Shown: positions 1-9,513, counted from the first letter of the stretch. The stretch: DNA of 59,437 nt from Chitinophaga sp. CF418 (GCF_900142925.1 NZ_FRCN01000012.1:280217-339653); one strand, 5' to 3'. Notes: generated from the letters alone by a model not told the origin. Made by a program: numbers and translations.

Positions 1-25
1 CGTAACGGGATCATTCGCGACAATA

Positions 26-73
26 GGCTCCGGCAGGAGCCATGTGTTTGTAGCCCGGGGTGCAACCCCGGGG
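26..73. repeat. REP-like double hairpin
   Basis: Two perfect GC-rich stem-loops lie side by side: GGCTCC/GGAGCC (26-31 and 36-41), then CCCGGGG/CCCCGGG (54-60 and 66-72) with a TGCAA loop. The second stem is directly preceded by GTAG (50-53), the tetranucleotide typical at the foot of REP elements mobilised by TnpA-REP/RAYT transposases. No transposase lies nearby. The element sits between the window edge and the AraC-type gene. Assignment to the REP class is by resemblance only. Confidence 0.55.
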
Positions 74-121
74 ATCCGAAACCAGTCTCCCCCGGCGCCG
101 GATGCATCGTCGGGATTGTTT

Positions 122-129
122 TATTTTTG
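122..129 (+). promoter_or_regulatory. Possible -7 box of the AraC-type gene
   Basis: TATTTTTG matches the Bacteroidota -7 consensus TAnnTTTG and lies 20 bp before the chosen ATG at 150. No convincing -33 TTTG is visible at the usual distance, so this is only a half-site match. Confidence 0.35.
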
Positions 130-149
130 TAGATTTATCATTTACAGCG

Positions 150-968
150 ATGGAATTTGAAACAAAATATATCACCCCGGATATCAAGCTATCTGAGTTT
201 AAAGGCAAGTCATTTAGAGTTGAGGTCATGTTTGAACACCATATGCTGGTCTGGTTCATCTCAGGTGAAACCAAAATTATACAGGCTGACGCCACTCACA
301 CCTTCAATGCAGGCGACACCTTCCTGATACCACGCAATCAGCTGGCTACTGTTATCAATTATCCCAAAGACGGATTGCCCCATAAGGCCGTGGCCATGCA
401 CCTTACCAAAGAGCGCCTGACGGATTTCTATTCCCGGCATAAAGCAGTTAATACCGGGAGAGTACAACCATTGCAAAAGGTGTATCGCTTTACAAAGCAT
501 CCCCTGCTGGAAAGCTGTCTTGCATCGCTCATCCCCTATTTTGACTTAGGCGATAAACTCCCTGCCGATATAGCGGCAATCAAAATTGAAGAAGCAATCA
601 GTATTTTAAGGTCTATCGACAAAGATGTAGATGGCCTGCTGGCGAACTTCGAAGAGCCGGGTAAGATCAACCTGACTGACTTCATGGAGCGGCATTACAT
701 GTTCAACATGACGCTGGACAGGTTTGGTTATCTCACCGGCCGTAGCCTGGCAACATTCAGAAGGGACTTTAAAAAAGCCTACAATACCACTCCACAGAAA
801 TGGCTAACAGAAAAACGACTCGATCTGGCGCACTATCAGCTGGCGGAACAGCAACGAAAGCCTATCGACGTTTACGCTGAAGTAGGTTTTGAGAACCTCT
901 CCCATTTCTCGTATGCTTTTAAGAGCCGCTTCGGATATCCGCCAAATGCGCTGCCTCATAAAAAGTGA
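150..968 (+). CDS. AraC-family transcriptional regulator
   Basis: A 272-residue protein with the two-part architecture of AraC regulators. Roughly residues 20-90 resemble a cupin-like sensor arm (hydrophobic strands with GDTFLIPR). Residues about 170-270 form the double helix-turn-helix DNA-binding domain, with LDRFGYLTGRSLATFRRDFK and the second-helix signature VGFENLSHFSYAFKSRFGYPP. The start at 150 is preferred to an in-frame ATG at 60, because the upstream start would run translation through the REP hairpin and a -7-like box. The gene is monocistronic; its neighbour at 999 is on the other strand. The target is unknown. It could control the RND efflux operon that follows at 2328, but nothing in the sequence proves this. 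Confidence 0.9.
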   Translation: MEFETKYITPDIKLSEFKGKSFRVEVMFEHHMLVWFISGETKIIQADATHTFNAGDTFLIPRNQLATVINYPKDGLPHKAVAMHLTKERLTDFYSRHKAVNTGRVQPLQKVYRFTKHPLLESCLASLIPYFDLGDKLPADIAAIKIEEAISILRSIDKDVDGLLANFEEPGKINLTDFMERHYMFNMTLDRFGYLTGRSLATFRRDFKKAYNTTPQKWLTEKRLDLAHYQLAEQQRKPIDVYAEVGFENLSHFSYAFKSRFGYPPNALPHKK

Positions 969-998
969 TAAGATACTTTCGCTAACTGTGCGCTGGTT

Positions 999-1931
999 TT
1001 ATAACTGATCATCAAAGATGTTCAGATAGTGTACCTCCACGTAGTCATATTTCCTGAACAACTCAAACTGAGTTCTGTTGCAGTAGGCGTAGATAAAGTT
1101 ATCATCATCGGGCCTTAAAAGGCAGTATTTCTCTTCCTTATCCTTTAGCAGTTTGTTAAACATCATTCCCAATTCATAGAAATTCCATTTATCCAGGTGT
1201 TCAACTGTCTGGAAGCGGCCGGAAGTAAAGATAACCTTCATCCTGTTGGAAGCAGGATCAAACGGCGAGTTGATATTTAATTGAATAGTATTTTCCGGGT
1301 TGATGTGCAATACTTTTTCCAGCTCTTCACGTAACCATCCCGGGGCTTCTTTATCCGGATATACCGGCAGATAATGCCTGCCGTCATAGAGATCTGACCG
1401 ATATTGGAGGTTCAGTTCTTCCAATGTCAGACGTACCGGAATCTCCGGCATCTCTTTCGCTTCTGCCGGGAGCTGGGTCAGATAGTTATCAAGCGCCCCC
1501 ACTAATGAGTACCCGGGTATACCATTTAACAATTCCTGGCGACTGGCATATGCAAAGTATGAATTGGACATAATGAACGATTCATTTGCGGCAGCAGCAA
1601 CACGGAGCGGTACGATACCATATCCATTAAAACGGTGTACCAGGTGCGAATTGACCGTTTTGACCAGATCGACGATAAAATCATCCAGACGGGCAATATA
1701 ATTATCATACAATATACGTTCCTCCTGCCGTACGTAACCGTCTGAGATGTCAATCTGAAGCAGGTCTTCATCATTATTCTTCAGTACGATCCGGCAGGTA
1801 TGGTCCTTAATGGCTGCTAACACGCTATTGAGGTGTTTGATCAGATTGGGGACAAACCAGTCATAATGGTCGGGGAACTCCAGTCTCACGGCATCGCCAT
1901 GAAAGAAATGGACAACTTGTTTTTCAGGCAT
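999..1931 (-). CDS. Conserved hypothetical protein
   Basis: A 310-residue soluble protein with no signal peptide, membrane segment or motif that I recognise. It is acidic, mixed alpha/beta in character, and rich in aromatic residues near the C-terminus (KYDYVEVHYLNIFDDQL). Codon use and base composition match the neighbours and the frame is clean, so it is very likely a real gene. It is convergent with the AraC-type regulator, with only 30 bp between stops, and divergent from the efflux operon. I cannot assign a function. Confidence 0.75.
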   Translation of the reverse strand: MPEKQVVHFFHGDAVRLEFPDHYDWFVPNLIKHLNSVLAAIKDHTCRIVLKNNDEDLLQIDISDGYVRQEERILYDNYIARLDDFIVDLVKTVNSHLVHRFNGYGIVPLRVAAAANESFIMSNSYFAYASRQELLNGIPGYSLVGALDNYLTQLPAEAKEMPEIPVRLTLEELNLQYRSDLYDGRHYLPVYPDKEAPGWLREELEKVLHINPENTIQLNINSPFDPASNRMKVIFTSGRFQTVEHLDKWNFYELGMMFNKLLKDKEEKYCLLRPDDDNFIYAYCNRTQFELFRKYDYVEVHYLNIFDDQL

Positions 1932-2327
1932 AAGAGATTATACAACGAACACAAAATAAAAAATTAGAATATTATTTCCTGTTTTTTTTATGTGTTGCAA
2001 CGCGATAAATATCCATAGTGTCTTCACTAATGAAGCATTTCTGTCAGCTGCTCAACACGCGGCCCAGCATTGTTCACCGACTCATACTGCCTCTCTGGCG
2101 AAAAACGCAGGGAGAATCCTCGTATGCCAACTAGTTTCGAAGAGCAGACTATTATCCGGCAGGAATTTTTTATCAGGAGGCCAGCATTTTTAACATACTG
2201 ATGGCAGGTATCTACAAGATTATTACAGATTCAGCAGATAGTTTTGCCTCTTCGTAAACAGCAGGCATCTCCTGCGCGATGGGATATTATTGAATTGTCA
2301 TGGCAGACATCATCACCTCAATTGTAT
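1932..2327. other. Intergenic region before the efflux operon
   Basis: About 400 bp between divergent genes. Short open frames exist (for example 1990-2193 on the plus strand), but they show no recognisable protein, no signal and no good start context, so I do not call them. The region must hold the promoters of the efflux operon and of the gene at 999, but I cannot place convincing -33/-7 pairs. Confidence 0.5.
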
Positions 2328-3482
2328 ATGCGTATAAGTAAAAGAACATCCTCGCAGCTTTTGACATGTATTATATCGGTACAGCTCATTGCCTGTGGCA
2401 GTAAGAAAAACAGTCCTGCGAAAAATGATGTAAAAACTTACCCGGTGCTTGAAATGGCTTATCAGCAGGCGGAGATAGACAATGATTACCCTGCCACTAT
2501 TCAGGGCATTCAGAACATTGAAATACGTCCGAAGATTGATGGCTACGTAGAAGACATCTATGTAGATGAAGGAGCAGCTGTAAAGAAGGGACAATTGCTT
2601 TTCCGTATCAGCGCGCCGCAATATGAGCAGGAAGTAAAAACAGCCGAAGCTAACATCGAAATAGCGCGTGCGGATGTAAATGCGGCGCAGATGGAGCTAA
2701 ACAAAGTAAAACCGCTTGTAGATAAAGATATCGTCAGCAAATATGCGGAAGAAGCAGCGCAATACACGCTGCAATCCAGGCAGGCAGCGCTCACACAGGC
2801 CAGGGCCGCATTAAGCAATGCGAAAACGAACCTGAGTTATACCTGTATATATAGCCCTGCAGACGGCGTGATAGGCATACTACCTTATAAGATAGGGAGC
2901 CTTATCAACAGTACAACACCGAACCCTTTAACAACCGTATCCAATATCAGCAAGATCTATGCGTACTTTTCCATCAATGAGAAACAGGGCCTGGATTTCT
3001 TTGCTGCCTCTAAGGGTAAAACCATGCAGGAGAAGCTGGCAACACTTCCTCCTGTGACATTAGTGCTTGCTAACGGAACACTGCTTCCGGACAAAGGAAA
3101 GGTAGAAACGGCTAGTGGTCTTATCAATACACAGACCGGCGCGCTGAATATGAGAGCTACCTTTCCTAATCCGGCTGGCCTGGTCCACAGCGGCAGCAGC
3201 GCCCTTGTGCGCATCCCGGAAAAGATAGATACTGCCTTGCTGGTGCCACAGAAAGCCACCTACCAGATACAGGGAAAATTGTTCGTGTATGTACTGGGAA
3301 GCGGGAATAAAGTAAGCTCTGTCGAGATCACCTCTACAGCATCGGCAGGACAGGCATTTATTGTCACCGCCGGGATCAAACCGGGAGACAAAATAGTAGC
3401 GGATGGGATATCGAGTTTAAGGGAAGGTCTGGTTATAAAACCCAAACCCATCAGCGCAACGGATGCATTCACCTCATTGTGA
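2328..3482 (+). CDS. RND efflux periplasmic adaptor lipoprotein
   Basis: A 384-residue membrane-fusion (HlyD/AcrA/MexA) protein. The chosen ATG at 2328 starts a signal peptide ending in lipobox LIAC, so it should be a lipoprotein. Then come the lipoyl half-motif (EIRPKIDGYVEDIYVDEGAAVKKG), an alpha-helical hairpin rich in Ala/Gln (about residues 85-155), the second lipoyl half (YSPADGVIG), and beta-barrel and membrane-proximal domains. An in-frame ATG at 2244 is less likely because it would bury the signal peptide. It bridges the inner-membrane pump and the outer membrane channel. The pump gene starts 25 bp downstream and the channel gene overlaps that one, so the three form one operon. Substrate is unknown; hydrophobic drugs or detergents are typical of the family. 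Confidence 0.95.
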   Translation: MRISKRTSSQLLTCIISVQLIACGSKKNSPAKNDVKTYPVLEMAYQQAEIDNDYPATIQGIQNIEIRPKIDGYVEDIYVDEGAAVKKGQLLFRISAPQYEQEVKTAEANIEIARADVNAAQMELNKVKPLVDKDIVSKYAEEAAQYTLQSRQAALTQARAALSNAKTNLSYTCIYSPADGVIGILPYKIGSLINSTTPNPLTTVSNISKIYAYFSINEKQGLDFFAASKGKTMQEKLATLPPVTLVLANGTLLPDKGKVETASGLINTQTGALNMRATFPNPAGLVHSGSSALVRIPEKIDTALLVPQKATYQIQGKLFVYVLGSGNKVSSVEITSTASAGQAFIVTAGIKPGDKIVADGISSLREGLVIKPKPISATDAFTSL

Positions 3483-3507
3483 TAAACCTGCCTGTTAAAA
3501 TAATAAT

Positions 3508-6500
3508 ATGTTAAAGCGATTTATAGAACGGCCGGTATTATCCACGGTAATATCTATCATTATCGTGACGCTTGGCGTACTTGGGCTGGCATCATTGCCA
3601 ATATCACAATATCCTGATATTGCCCCTCCGACGGTGCAGGTACAGGCTACCTACAGTGGCGCAAACGCAGATGTTGTGATGAAGAGTGTTATTGTTCCTT
3701 TGGAGCAGCAGATCAATGGCGTGGAGAATATGGATTACATCACATCCACTGCCGGGAATGATGGTAGCGCCAATATCACTGTCAGTTTCAAGATCGGGAG
3801 CGATCCCAATATGGCAGCTGTGAATGTGCAGAATGCCGTATCGCGTGCCACGCCTTTGTTGCCACAGGAGGTAACCCGTGCAGGTGTTACGGTGCAGAAG
3901 AAACAGACCAGTACCCTGCTTATTTTTGCATTGTATAGCGATAATCCGGCCTTTGACCAGACCTTCATACAGAATTATGCGTCTATTAACGTACTGCCGG
4001 TTATCAAGCGTATACAGGGCGTAGGCGATGCATCGTCTCCCAGTGTGATGGACTATTCCATGCGTATCTGGCTGAACACGCAGGCAATGGCCTCCTACGG
4101 GCTGATACCTGCAGATATAACGGCTGCCCTGGCCGATCAGAACATCCAGGCAGCGCCGGGACAGTTTGGTGAACGGGGCAAACAATCCTTCCAGTATGTG
4201 ATAGCCTATCCGGGCACATTGACTGATCCTGCACAGTTTGGGGACATTGTGATACGTTCTAACCTGAGGGGCCGCATTCTCCGGTTAAAGGATATTGCCC
4301 GTGTAGAATTGGGCGCCTTAAGTTATTTCAATGTGGGCCGCGTGAACGGTCATCCGGGTGTTTCGGTAGATGTAGCACAGGTAGCAGGCTCCAATGCCCA
4401 CCAGGTGATACAGCAAACGCTGAAAGCACTGGATGATGCATCCAGGAATTTCCCACCCGGCCTTAAGTATGTAGTGCTACAGAATGTGGATGACTTCCTG
4501 AATGCCTCTATCGACAAAGTATTGCATACACTGGCGGAGGCTTTCATACTGGTATTTATCGTGGTATTTATCTTCCTGCAGGATTTCCGGTCTACGCTTA
4601 TACCGGCTATCTCAGTGCCGGTGGCGATTATCGGTACTTTCTTCTTCCTGAAGTTATTTGGTTTTACCATCAACCTGCTGACGCTGTTTGCTATTATACT
4701 GGCGATTGGTATTGTTGTCGATGATGCTATTGTGGTGGTGGAAGCAGTCCACGCCAAACTGGATGAAGGTTATGAATCGGCGGAGAAAGCAAGCGTGGAT
4801 GCACTCAGCGAGATATCTGGTGCGATCATTTCCATCACGCTGGTAATGTCTGCCGTGTTTATTCCTGTCAGTTTCATCGGAGGATCGTCAGGAATATTCT
4901 ACAAACAGTTTGGCCTTACATTGGCTACAGCTATTGTGCTCTCGGCTATCAATGCACTTACACTGAGTCCGGCGTTGTGTGCATTGTTCCTTAAATCTCA
5001 TCATGAAGCGCATAAGAAAAGGGGCCTTCTACAAAGGTTCTATACGGCGTTCAATACTTCATTCGAGCTGATGACCGCCCGGTACAGACAGTCTGTTGCT
5101 TTTCTGGCAAAGAGGGTATGGATACCCCTCTCTATGCTTGCCATCTTTATTGCCGTATTATATTTCCTCTCGAAAAGCACACCTACTGGTTTTGTGCCCA
5201 ATGAGGACCTTGGTGCTATCAACTGTAATATCGCCCTGCCGCCGGATGCCTCGCTGGAGCGGACAGATGCCGTGGCGCGGAAGGTGGAGCAAATTGCCAG
5301 CACTATCCCCGAAGTAAATAATGTACTCACGGTGACAGGCCGCGGGCAACTATCCGGCAATGGCAACAACTACGCGCTGGTAGTTATGCGGCTTATTCCC
5401 TGGGCGCAGCGGAAACGGGATGTGCAAACGATCATTAAAGAGTTGTTCGCAAAGACCACAAATATTACAGAAGCGGAGATCAAGTTCTTCGCGCCTCCTA
5501 CTATCCAGGGTTTTGGCGCTACCAATGGATTCGCATTTCAGCTACAGGACAAAACAGGTGGCAGCATCGCCAGCTTCTATAAGGTGGGCAAAGATTTCCT
5601 TTCCGCCCTGAACGACCGTCCGGAAATACAGTTTGCCACCACGGCATTCAATCCCAATTTCCCGCAATACATGATGACCATCAATGTGCCGAAAGTAAAA
5701 GAGGCAGGGCTGAATGTGACGGATATTACGGGCGCTATGCAGGGATATTACGGTGGCATCTATGCATCAAACTTTAACGAGTTTGGTCAGCAATACCGCG
5801 TGATGGTACAGGCTTCACCGGAATTCCGTACGACGCCGGAAACCCTGAATGCGGTGTTTGTGCGCACGCAGGATGGTCAGATGGTGCCTATTACTGAATT
5901 CGTGACACTGACACAGACTTACGGGCCACAGTCCATTACGCGTTTCAATCTTTTCAACTCCATCAGCGTGAACGGTACGCCTAATCCGGCCTACAGCTCC
6001 GGGCAGGCTATTGCCGCTATACAGGCTGTGGCCGCAGAAACGCTTCCGCAGGGGTATAGCTTTGAATATTCCGGTATTACAAGAGAGGAACTGATGGGGG
6101 GCAGTCAGACGGTATTTATATTTCTCCTGTGTCTTGTCTTTGTATACTTGTTGCTGAGCGCCCAGTACGAAAGTTATCTGCTGCCTTTTGCCATATTACT
6201 GGCCATCCCGGTCGGGATTGCAGGGACTTTCCTGTTCATCAATCTCTTTGGTATCAGCAACAACATCTATGTACAGATCACGCTTATCATGCTGATAGGA
6301 CTACTGGCCAAAAACGCTATTCTGATAGTGGAATATGCGCTTGAAAGAAGAAAGGCCGGTATGGACATCGTTGAAGCGGCTGTAAAGGGAGCAGAAGCGC
6401 GGTTACGCCCCATTTTAATGACCTCCTTTGCGTTTATCCTGGGGCTTATTCCCCTGATGATTGCCACAGGTGCAGGCGCCAATGGCAACCGCTCTATAGG

Positions 6501-6621
6501 CACAGGAGCTGTAGGGGGCATGCTGATCGGCACCACCTTCGGGATCTTCATCACACCTGTTCTGTTTATCCTGTTCCAGACTTTACAGGAAAAATTCAGC
6601 AGCAAAAAGCGAGTAATATGA
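3508..6621 (+). CDS. RND multidrug efflux permease (AcrB/MexB-type)
   Basis: A 1037-residue inner-membrane pump of the HAE1 family, full length (AcrB is 1049). It begins MLKRFIERPVLSTVISII, the usual first transmembrane helix, has two large periplasmic loops, and ends with the second six-helix bundle. The proton-relay residues are present: Asp405 and Asp406 in TM4 (GIVVDDAIVVVEA) and Lys935 in TM10 (LLAKNAILIVEYA). It would use proton influx to expel amphipathic compounds through the trimeric tripartite complex. The stop overlaps the ATG of the outer membrane factor by 4 bp, a sign of translational coupling. No truncation or missing key residue was seen. Confidence 0.97.
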   Translation: MLKRFIERPVLSTVISIIIVTLGVLGLASLPISQYPDIAPPTVQVQATYSGANADVVMKSVIVPLEQQINGVENMDYITSTAGNDGSANITVSFKIGSDPNMAAVNVQNAVSRATPLLPQEVTRAGVTVQKKQTSTLLIFALYSDNPAFDQTFIQNYASINVLPVIKRIQGVGDASSPSVMDYSMRIWLNTQAMASYGLIPADITAALADQNIQAAPGQFGERGKQSFQYVIAYPGTLTDPAQFGDIVIRSNLRGRILRLKDIARVELGALSYFNVGRVNGHPGVSVDVAQVAGSNAHQVIQQTLKALDDASRNFPPGLKYVVLQNVDDFLNASIDKVLHTLAEAFILVFIVVFIFLQDFRSTLIPAISVPVAIIGTFFFLKLFGFTINLLTLFAIILAIGIVVDDAIVVVEAVHAKLDEGYESAEKASVDALSEISGAIISITLVMSAVFIPVSFIGGSSGIFYKQFGLTLATAIVLSAINALTLSPALCALFLKSHHEAHKKRGLLQRFYTAFNTSFELMTARYRQSVAFLAKRVWIPLSMLAIFIAVLYFLSKSTPTGFVPNEDLGAINCNIALPPDASLERTDAVARKVEQIASTIPEVNNVLTVTGRGQLSGNGNNYALVVMRLIPWAQRKRDVQTIIKELFAKTTNITEAEIKFFAPPTIQGFGATNGFAFQLQDKTGGSIASFYKVGKDFLSALNDRPEIQFATTAFNPNFPQYMMTINVPKVKEAGLNVTDITGAMQGYYGGIYASNFNEFGQQYRVMVQASPEFRTTPETLNAVFVRTQDGQMVPITEFVTLTQTYGPQSITRFNLFNSISVNGTPNPAYSSGQAIAAIQAVAAETLPQGYSFEYSGITREELMGGSQTVFIFLLCLVFVYLLLSAQYESYLLPFAILLAIPVGIAGTFLFINLFGISNNIYVQITLIMLIGLLAKNAILIVEYALERRKAGMDIVEAAVKGAEARLRPILMTSFAFILGLIPLMIATGAGANGNRSIGTGAVGGMLIGTTFGIFITPVLFILFQTLQEKFSSKKRVI

Positions 6622-8003
6622 AACGGCATTTCACAAGGGATATCATCATTATTGTTATAGCTATTCTGGCTGTAACATCCTGTTCTGTCACAAAACAGTA
6701 TACCCCCCAGCAGACCGCCGTAAAAGGCCTTTACAGGGATATTGACGAAACAGATACCAGCAATATTGCCAGCCTGCACTGGAAAGAGATATTTACAGAT
6801 ACACTGCTGCAACAACTGATCACCACGGGGATCAATCAAAACCTGGACCTCCAGGCCGCCTATTCACGTATCCGGCAGGCAGCGGCAACGTACGAGCAAA
6901 GCAAGCTGCAGTTCTTCCCGGCATTGGGCGCAGATCCTACAGCTACCTATGCAGGATCATCTGATCCGCAGGCCATAGGTAAAAACATCACCAACAGCCT
7001 GTATCAGACAACCTTAGCCGCCAGCTGGGAAGCTGACATCTGGGGAAAACTTAAAAGCGCCAAAAGGGCCAGTCTTGCCAATATGCTGCAAGCCGAAGCA
7101 AACGCCCGGGCAGTGGAAACATCACTTGTGGCGGGCATTGCCAGCAGTTATTATACCTTACTGGCATTGGACCAGCAGCTGATCATCACACAGGAAAGCG
7201 TGAAGAACTGGCAGTCGACCGTTGATATTATGAAGGAGCTTAAAACAGCCAATACCGTTACCGGAGCGGCTGTAGTGCAGAGTGAAGCAAGCAAGTACGC
7301 AGTATCTGTCACTATTCCTGACCTGAAGCGGTCTATCCGGGAAACAGAGAACCAACTGAACCTCTTATTGGGGAATGTTCCGGGACCGGTCAGCCGGGCC
7401 ACCCTGGACAGCCAGCGTCCTATTGCACTGTTGCAAACAGGCGTACCGGCACAATTACTCGCCAACAGACCGGATGTACAGTCAGCGGAGTATAACCTAC
7501 GCTACTACTTCGAACTAACAAATGTAGCCCGCAGCTATTTCTATCCGTCTCTGACCTTAAGTGCATCTGCTGGTTACGCGAGTTTAAGTTCTTTCTGGGG
7601 AGTAGGTTCCTGGCTTAGTAACCTGACAGCAGGTTTAAGCCAGCCTATCTTCAATCAGGGTGTCAATAAAGCAAGGCTGCGTGCCGCCCGGGAACAACAG
7701 CAGCAGGCAGCCTTAAATTTCAGGAACACCGTATTAACAGCAGGAGCAGATGTATCCAATGCCATGTTCTCCTACCAGATGGCAGGGCAAAAGGCAGCAG
7801 ACAGAAATCTGCAACTGGAGAACCTGAGAAAATCAGTAGAATATACCCAGGAACTGGTACGTTACGGTTTCGCTAATTACACTGAAGTATTGACGGCGCA
7901 GCAAAACCTGCTGATCGCTCAACTGAATAAGGTGAGCGACCGTGAGCAGCAGTTACTGGCGATCGTCTCTCTCTACCGTGCATTAGGAGGCGGCTGGCGG
8001 TGA
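6618..8003 (+). CDS. Efflux outer membrane factor, NodT/TolC family
   Basis: A 461-residue lipoprotein with signal peptide and lipobox VTSC, then the duplicated outer-membrane-efflux repeat: long coiled helices (DLQAAYSRIRQAAATYEQSKLQFFPALG; RPDVQSAEYNLRYYFELTNVARSYFYPSLTLSASAG) flanking short barrel strands. This matches the NodT-type channel subfamily in length and order. It is the last gene of the three-gene RND operon, overlapping the pump gene by 4 bp. It would form the trimeric exit duct. The next gene (8022) is convergent, and no strong poly-T terminator is visible in the 18 bp between them. Confidence 0.95.
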   Translation: MKRHFTRDIIIIVIAILAVTSCSVTKQYTPQQTAVKGLYRDIDETDTSNIASLHWKEIFTDTLLQQLITTGINQNLDLQAAYSRIRQAAATYEQSKLQFFPALGADPTATYAGSSDPQAIGKNITNSLYQTTLAASWEADIWGKLKSAKRASLANMLQAEANARAVETSLVAGIASSYYTLLALDQQLIITQESVKNWQSTVDIMKELKTANTVTGAAVVQSEASKYAVSVTIPDLKRSIRETENQLNLLLGNVPGPVSRATLDSQRPIALLQTGVPAQLLANRPDVQSAEYNLRYYFELTNVARSYFYPSLTLSASAGYASLSSFWGVGSWLSNLTAGLSQPIFNQGVNKARLRAAREQQQQAALNFRNTVLTAGADVSNAMFSYQMAGQKAADRNLQLENLRKSVEYTQELVRYGFANYTEVLTAQQNLLIAQLNKVSDREQQLLAIVSLYRALGGGWR

Positions 8004-8021
8004 GCCGGCGCTACGGGGCTG

Positions 8022-8549
8022 TCAGGCGCTCTTCTTCAGAGACACCGGCAACATCTTGGACAGGATCACCTTCCATTTTTCCGCTTTATTTTCCAAGTCA
8101 GAGAGCTCGCTGATATTGTTCTCTGCCTGCTTAAAAAACTGGATATCCGCAGGTTGTTTTTCCACCATGAACTTAAAATGTAAGGTCATATTTTCAAGAT
8201 ACTGTTCCAGCTTCCGCTGTTTCAGACCATTTACATGAATATGGCCGTATTGTTTTTTCACCGAACAGTTACTTACCTGGTTCAGATCTATGACGTGCTC
8301 AGTAAGTGCCCCGCTATTGATACCATTTAGTACTAATAGCTTTCTTTGCACCCCATCCAGGCCAATGATACAGTTCATCAACACTTCCTGGCTTGAAAAG
8401 GACAGGTTATATTTTGATCCAAGCCTGCTGAAATAATCAAGCAATCTTTTCATCTTTCTTTGTTTTTGTTTGTTTCGAATAGCTATCAGCAACACGTAAC
8501 TCAAAAAACCAGCTGCTGAAAGCAGGATAAGCATATCTGTCAATGACAT
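8022..8549 (-). CDS. Membrane-anchored hypothetical protein
   Basis: A 175-residue protein with one N-terminal membrane segment (MLILLSAAGFLSYVLLIAI), then a basic stretch (RNKQKQRKMKR) consistent with the cytoplasm, and a soluble domain with alternating strands and helices (LLVLNGINSGALTEHVIDLNQVSNCSVKKQYG). I do not recognise a family. It lies 25 bp downstream of a 54-residue membrane protein on the same strand, so the two may be co-transcribed. It is convergent with the efflux operon and probably not functionally related to it. Confidence 0.75.
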   Translation of the reverse strand: MSLTDMLILLSAAGFLSYVLLIAIRNKQKQRKMKRLLDYFSRLGSKYNLSFSSQEVLMNCIIGLDGVQRKLLVLNGINSGALTEHVIDLNQVSNCSVKKQYGHIHVNGLKQRKLEQYLENMTLHFKFMVEKQPADIQFFKQAENNISELSDLENKAEKWKVILSKMLPVSLKKSA

Positions 8550-8574
8550 GATAATTTTTTACAGCGCAGTACGA

Positions 8575-8739
8575 TCACCTGTTCCGGGCAAAGCCGTACA
8601 ACAGCAATACCGGAGTGGTGATGCATAATATAAAATACCACTTAGGACCGGAGATCAATCCCCGTTCCAACGAAATGGCACTTAATAGTGTTAATAGCGC
8701 GACAGCTCTGCCAGCTGAAACCCGTTGTTTCCGGTACAT
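8575..8739 (-). CDS. Small membrane protein, 54 residues
   Basis: A short frame from ATG at 8739 to TGA at 8575. It encodes a basic N-terminus (MYRKQRVSAGR), a hydrophobic segment (AVALLTLLSAIS), a short polar link and a second hydrophobic segment (WYFILCITTPVLLLYGF) ending in FARNR. The two-helix hairpin layout with positive ends is typical of small inner-membrane proteins. It lies 25 bp upstream of the membrane-anchored gene at 8549 on the same strand, which supports a two-gene unit. No family is recognised. It could be a chance frame, but composition and context favour a gene. Confidence 0.5.
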   Translation of the reverse strand: MYRKQRVSAGRAVALLTLLSAISLERGLISGPKWYFILCITTPVLLLYGFARNR

Positions 8740-8812
8740 GGCAATAACTTTTACACGTTAATTACTAACAGTAAATAAGGTTGAAATACACTATCCCAGG
8801 CTATTGGAGCAA

Positions 8813-8977
8813 TCAGGCCTGGGCAAACCTGTTAAAGTCTTTAAAGTTGGAGAAGTAGTACAGGTCTACACAAAAGGGGATAAATTCCGGGAACGACCAG
8901 GTAAAACAGTTGCTGATATCAGGTATAACGTACCTGACAGCATCTGTGGTGTTGATATGTGAAGTCTTCCGGATCAT
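8813..8977 (-). CDS. Possible small ORF, 54 residues
   Basis: ATG at 8977 to TGA at 8813 on the minus strand encodes a very aromatic peptide (FTWSFPEFIPFCVDLYYFSNF) with no signal or membrane segment. TAAGTTTG, a -7 consensus match, ends about 6 bp before the ATG, so any transcript would be nearly leaderless. I recognise no family and the frame may be spurious or a gene remnant. Confidence 0.25.
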   Translation of the reverse strand: MIRKTSHINTTDAVRYVIPDISNCFTWSFPEFIPFCVDLYYFSNFKDFNRFAQA

Positions 8978-9030
8978 TTAGTCAAACTTACTAAATAAAT
9001 CTGTCATAATTAACATCAAATATTTAATGG

Positions 9031-9061
9031 TTCGTTAATTGTGGGCATTGTGCTAACTTTA
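9031..9061 (+). promoter_or_regulatory. Promoter of yqgE
   Basis: TTCG at 9031-9034, 19 bp, then TAACTTTA at 9054-9061: one mismatch in each half of the Bacteroidota consensus TTTG-N19-TAnnTTTG. The ATG at 9067 is only 5 bp downstream of the -7 box, so the transcript may have almost no leader. Confidence 0.45.
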
Positions 9062-9066
9062 ACCAT

Positions 9067-9513
9067 ATGAAGGCAGGTACGTTTTTACGCAGCACATCAC
9101 TCCTCGATGATACCTTTTTTGAACAGACCATTATTTTCATTACTGAACATAATGAAAAGGGCGCTATGGGTTTTGTTGTCAACAGGCTTTTCCCCAGGAA
9201 GATCAATGAACTCGTAGAGTTCAAAGACTGTGCAGCCTTTCCATTGTATGAAGGCGGACCGGTAGACCAGGAACACCTGTTTTTTATACATCAACGCCCT
9301 GATCTGATAAAAGGAGGCGATCAGGTAACAGCTCATATCCAACTGGGTGGAGATTTTAAGGCCGCCATGCAGTATATTAACGATAATACTATCACTGAAA
9401 AGGACATCAGAATATTTATTGGCTATTGTGGCTGGGACGACCAGGAACTTGAGGCAGAGATAGCGGAGGGCAGCTGGGAGGCCATACAGGAAACTGAAGT
9501 CAGTCTTTTTTAG
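9067..9513 (+). CDS. yqgE: YqgE/AlgH family protein
   Basis: A 148-residue member of the UPF0301/AlgH family. Family hallmarks are clear: LLDDTFFEQTIIFITEHNEKGAMGFVVNR near the N-terminus, YEGGPVDQEHLFFIH in the middle, and IFIGYCGWDDQELEAEIAEGSW near the end. It is shorter than the roughly 185 residues usual in Proteobacteria, ending soon after the GYxGW block and lacking the last helix; the family is often shorter in this phylum. Its molecular role is not settled; in Pseudomonas AlgH affects alginate regulation. It stands alone here, followed by a strong hairpin at 9608-9640. Confidence 0.92.
   Translation: MKAGTFLRSTSLLDDTFFEQTIIFITEHNEKGAMGFVVNRLFPRKINELVEFKDCAAFPLYEGGPVDQEHLFFIHQRPDLIKGGDQVTAHIQLGGDFKAAMQYINDNTITEKDIRIFIGYCGWDDQELEAEIAEGSWEAIQETEVSLF

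Noticed and set aside
1990..2193. 67-residue plus-strand frame before the efflux operon
   Set aside because: No recognisable pattern, no signal peptide, poor start context; probably chance.
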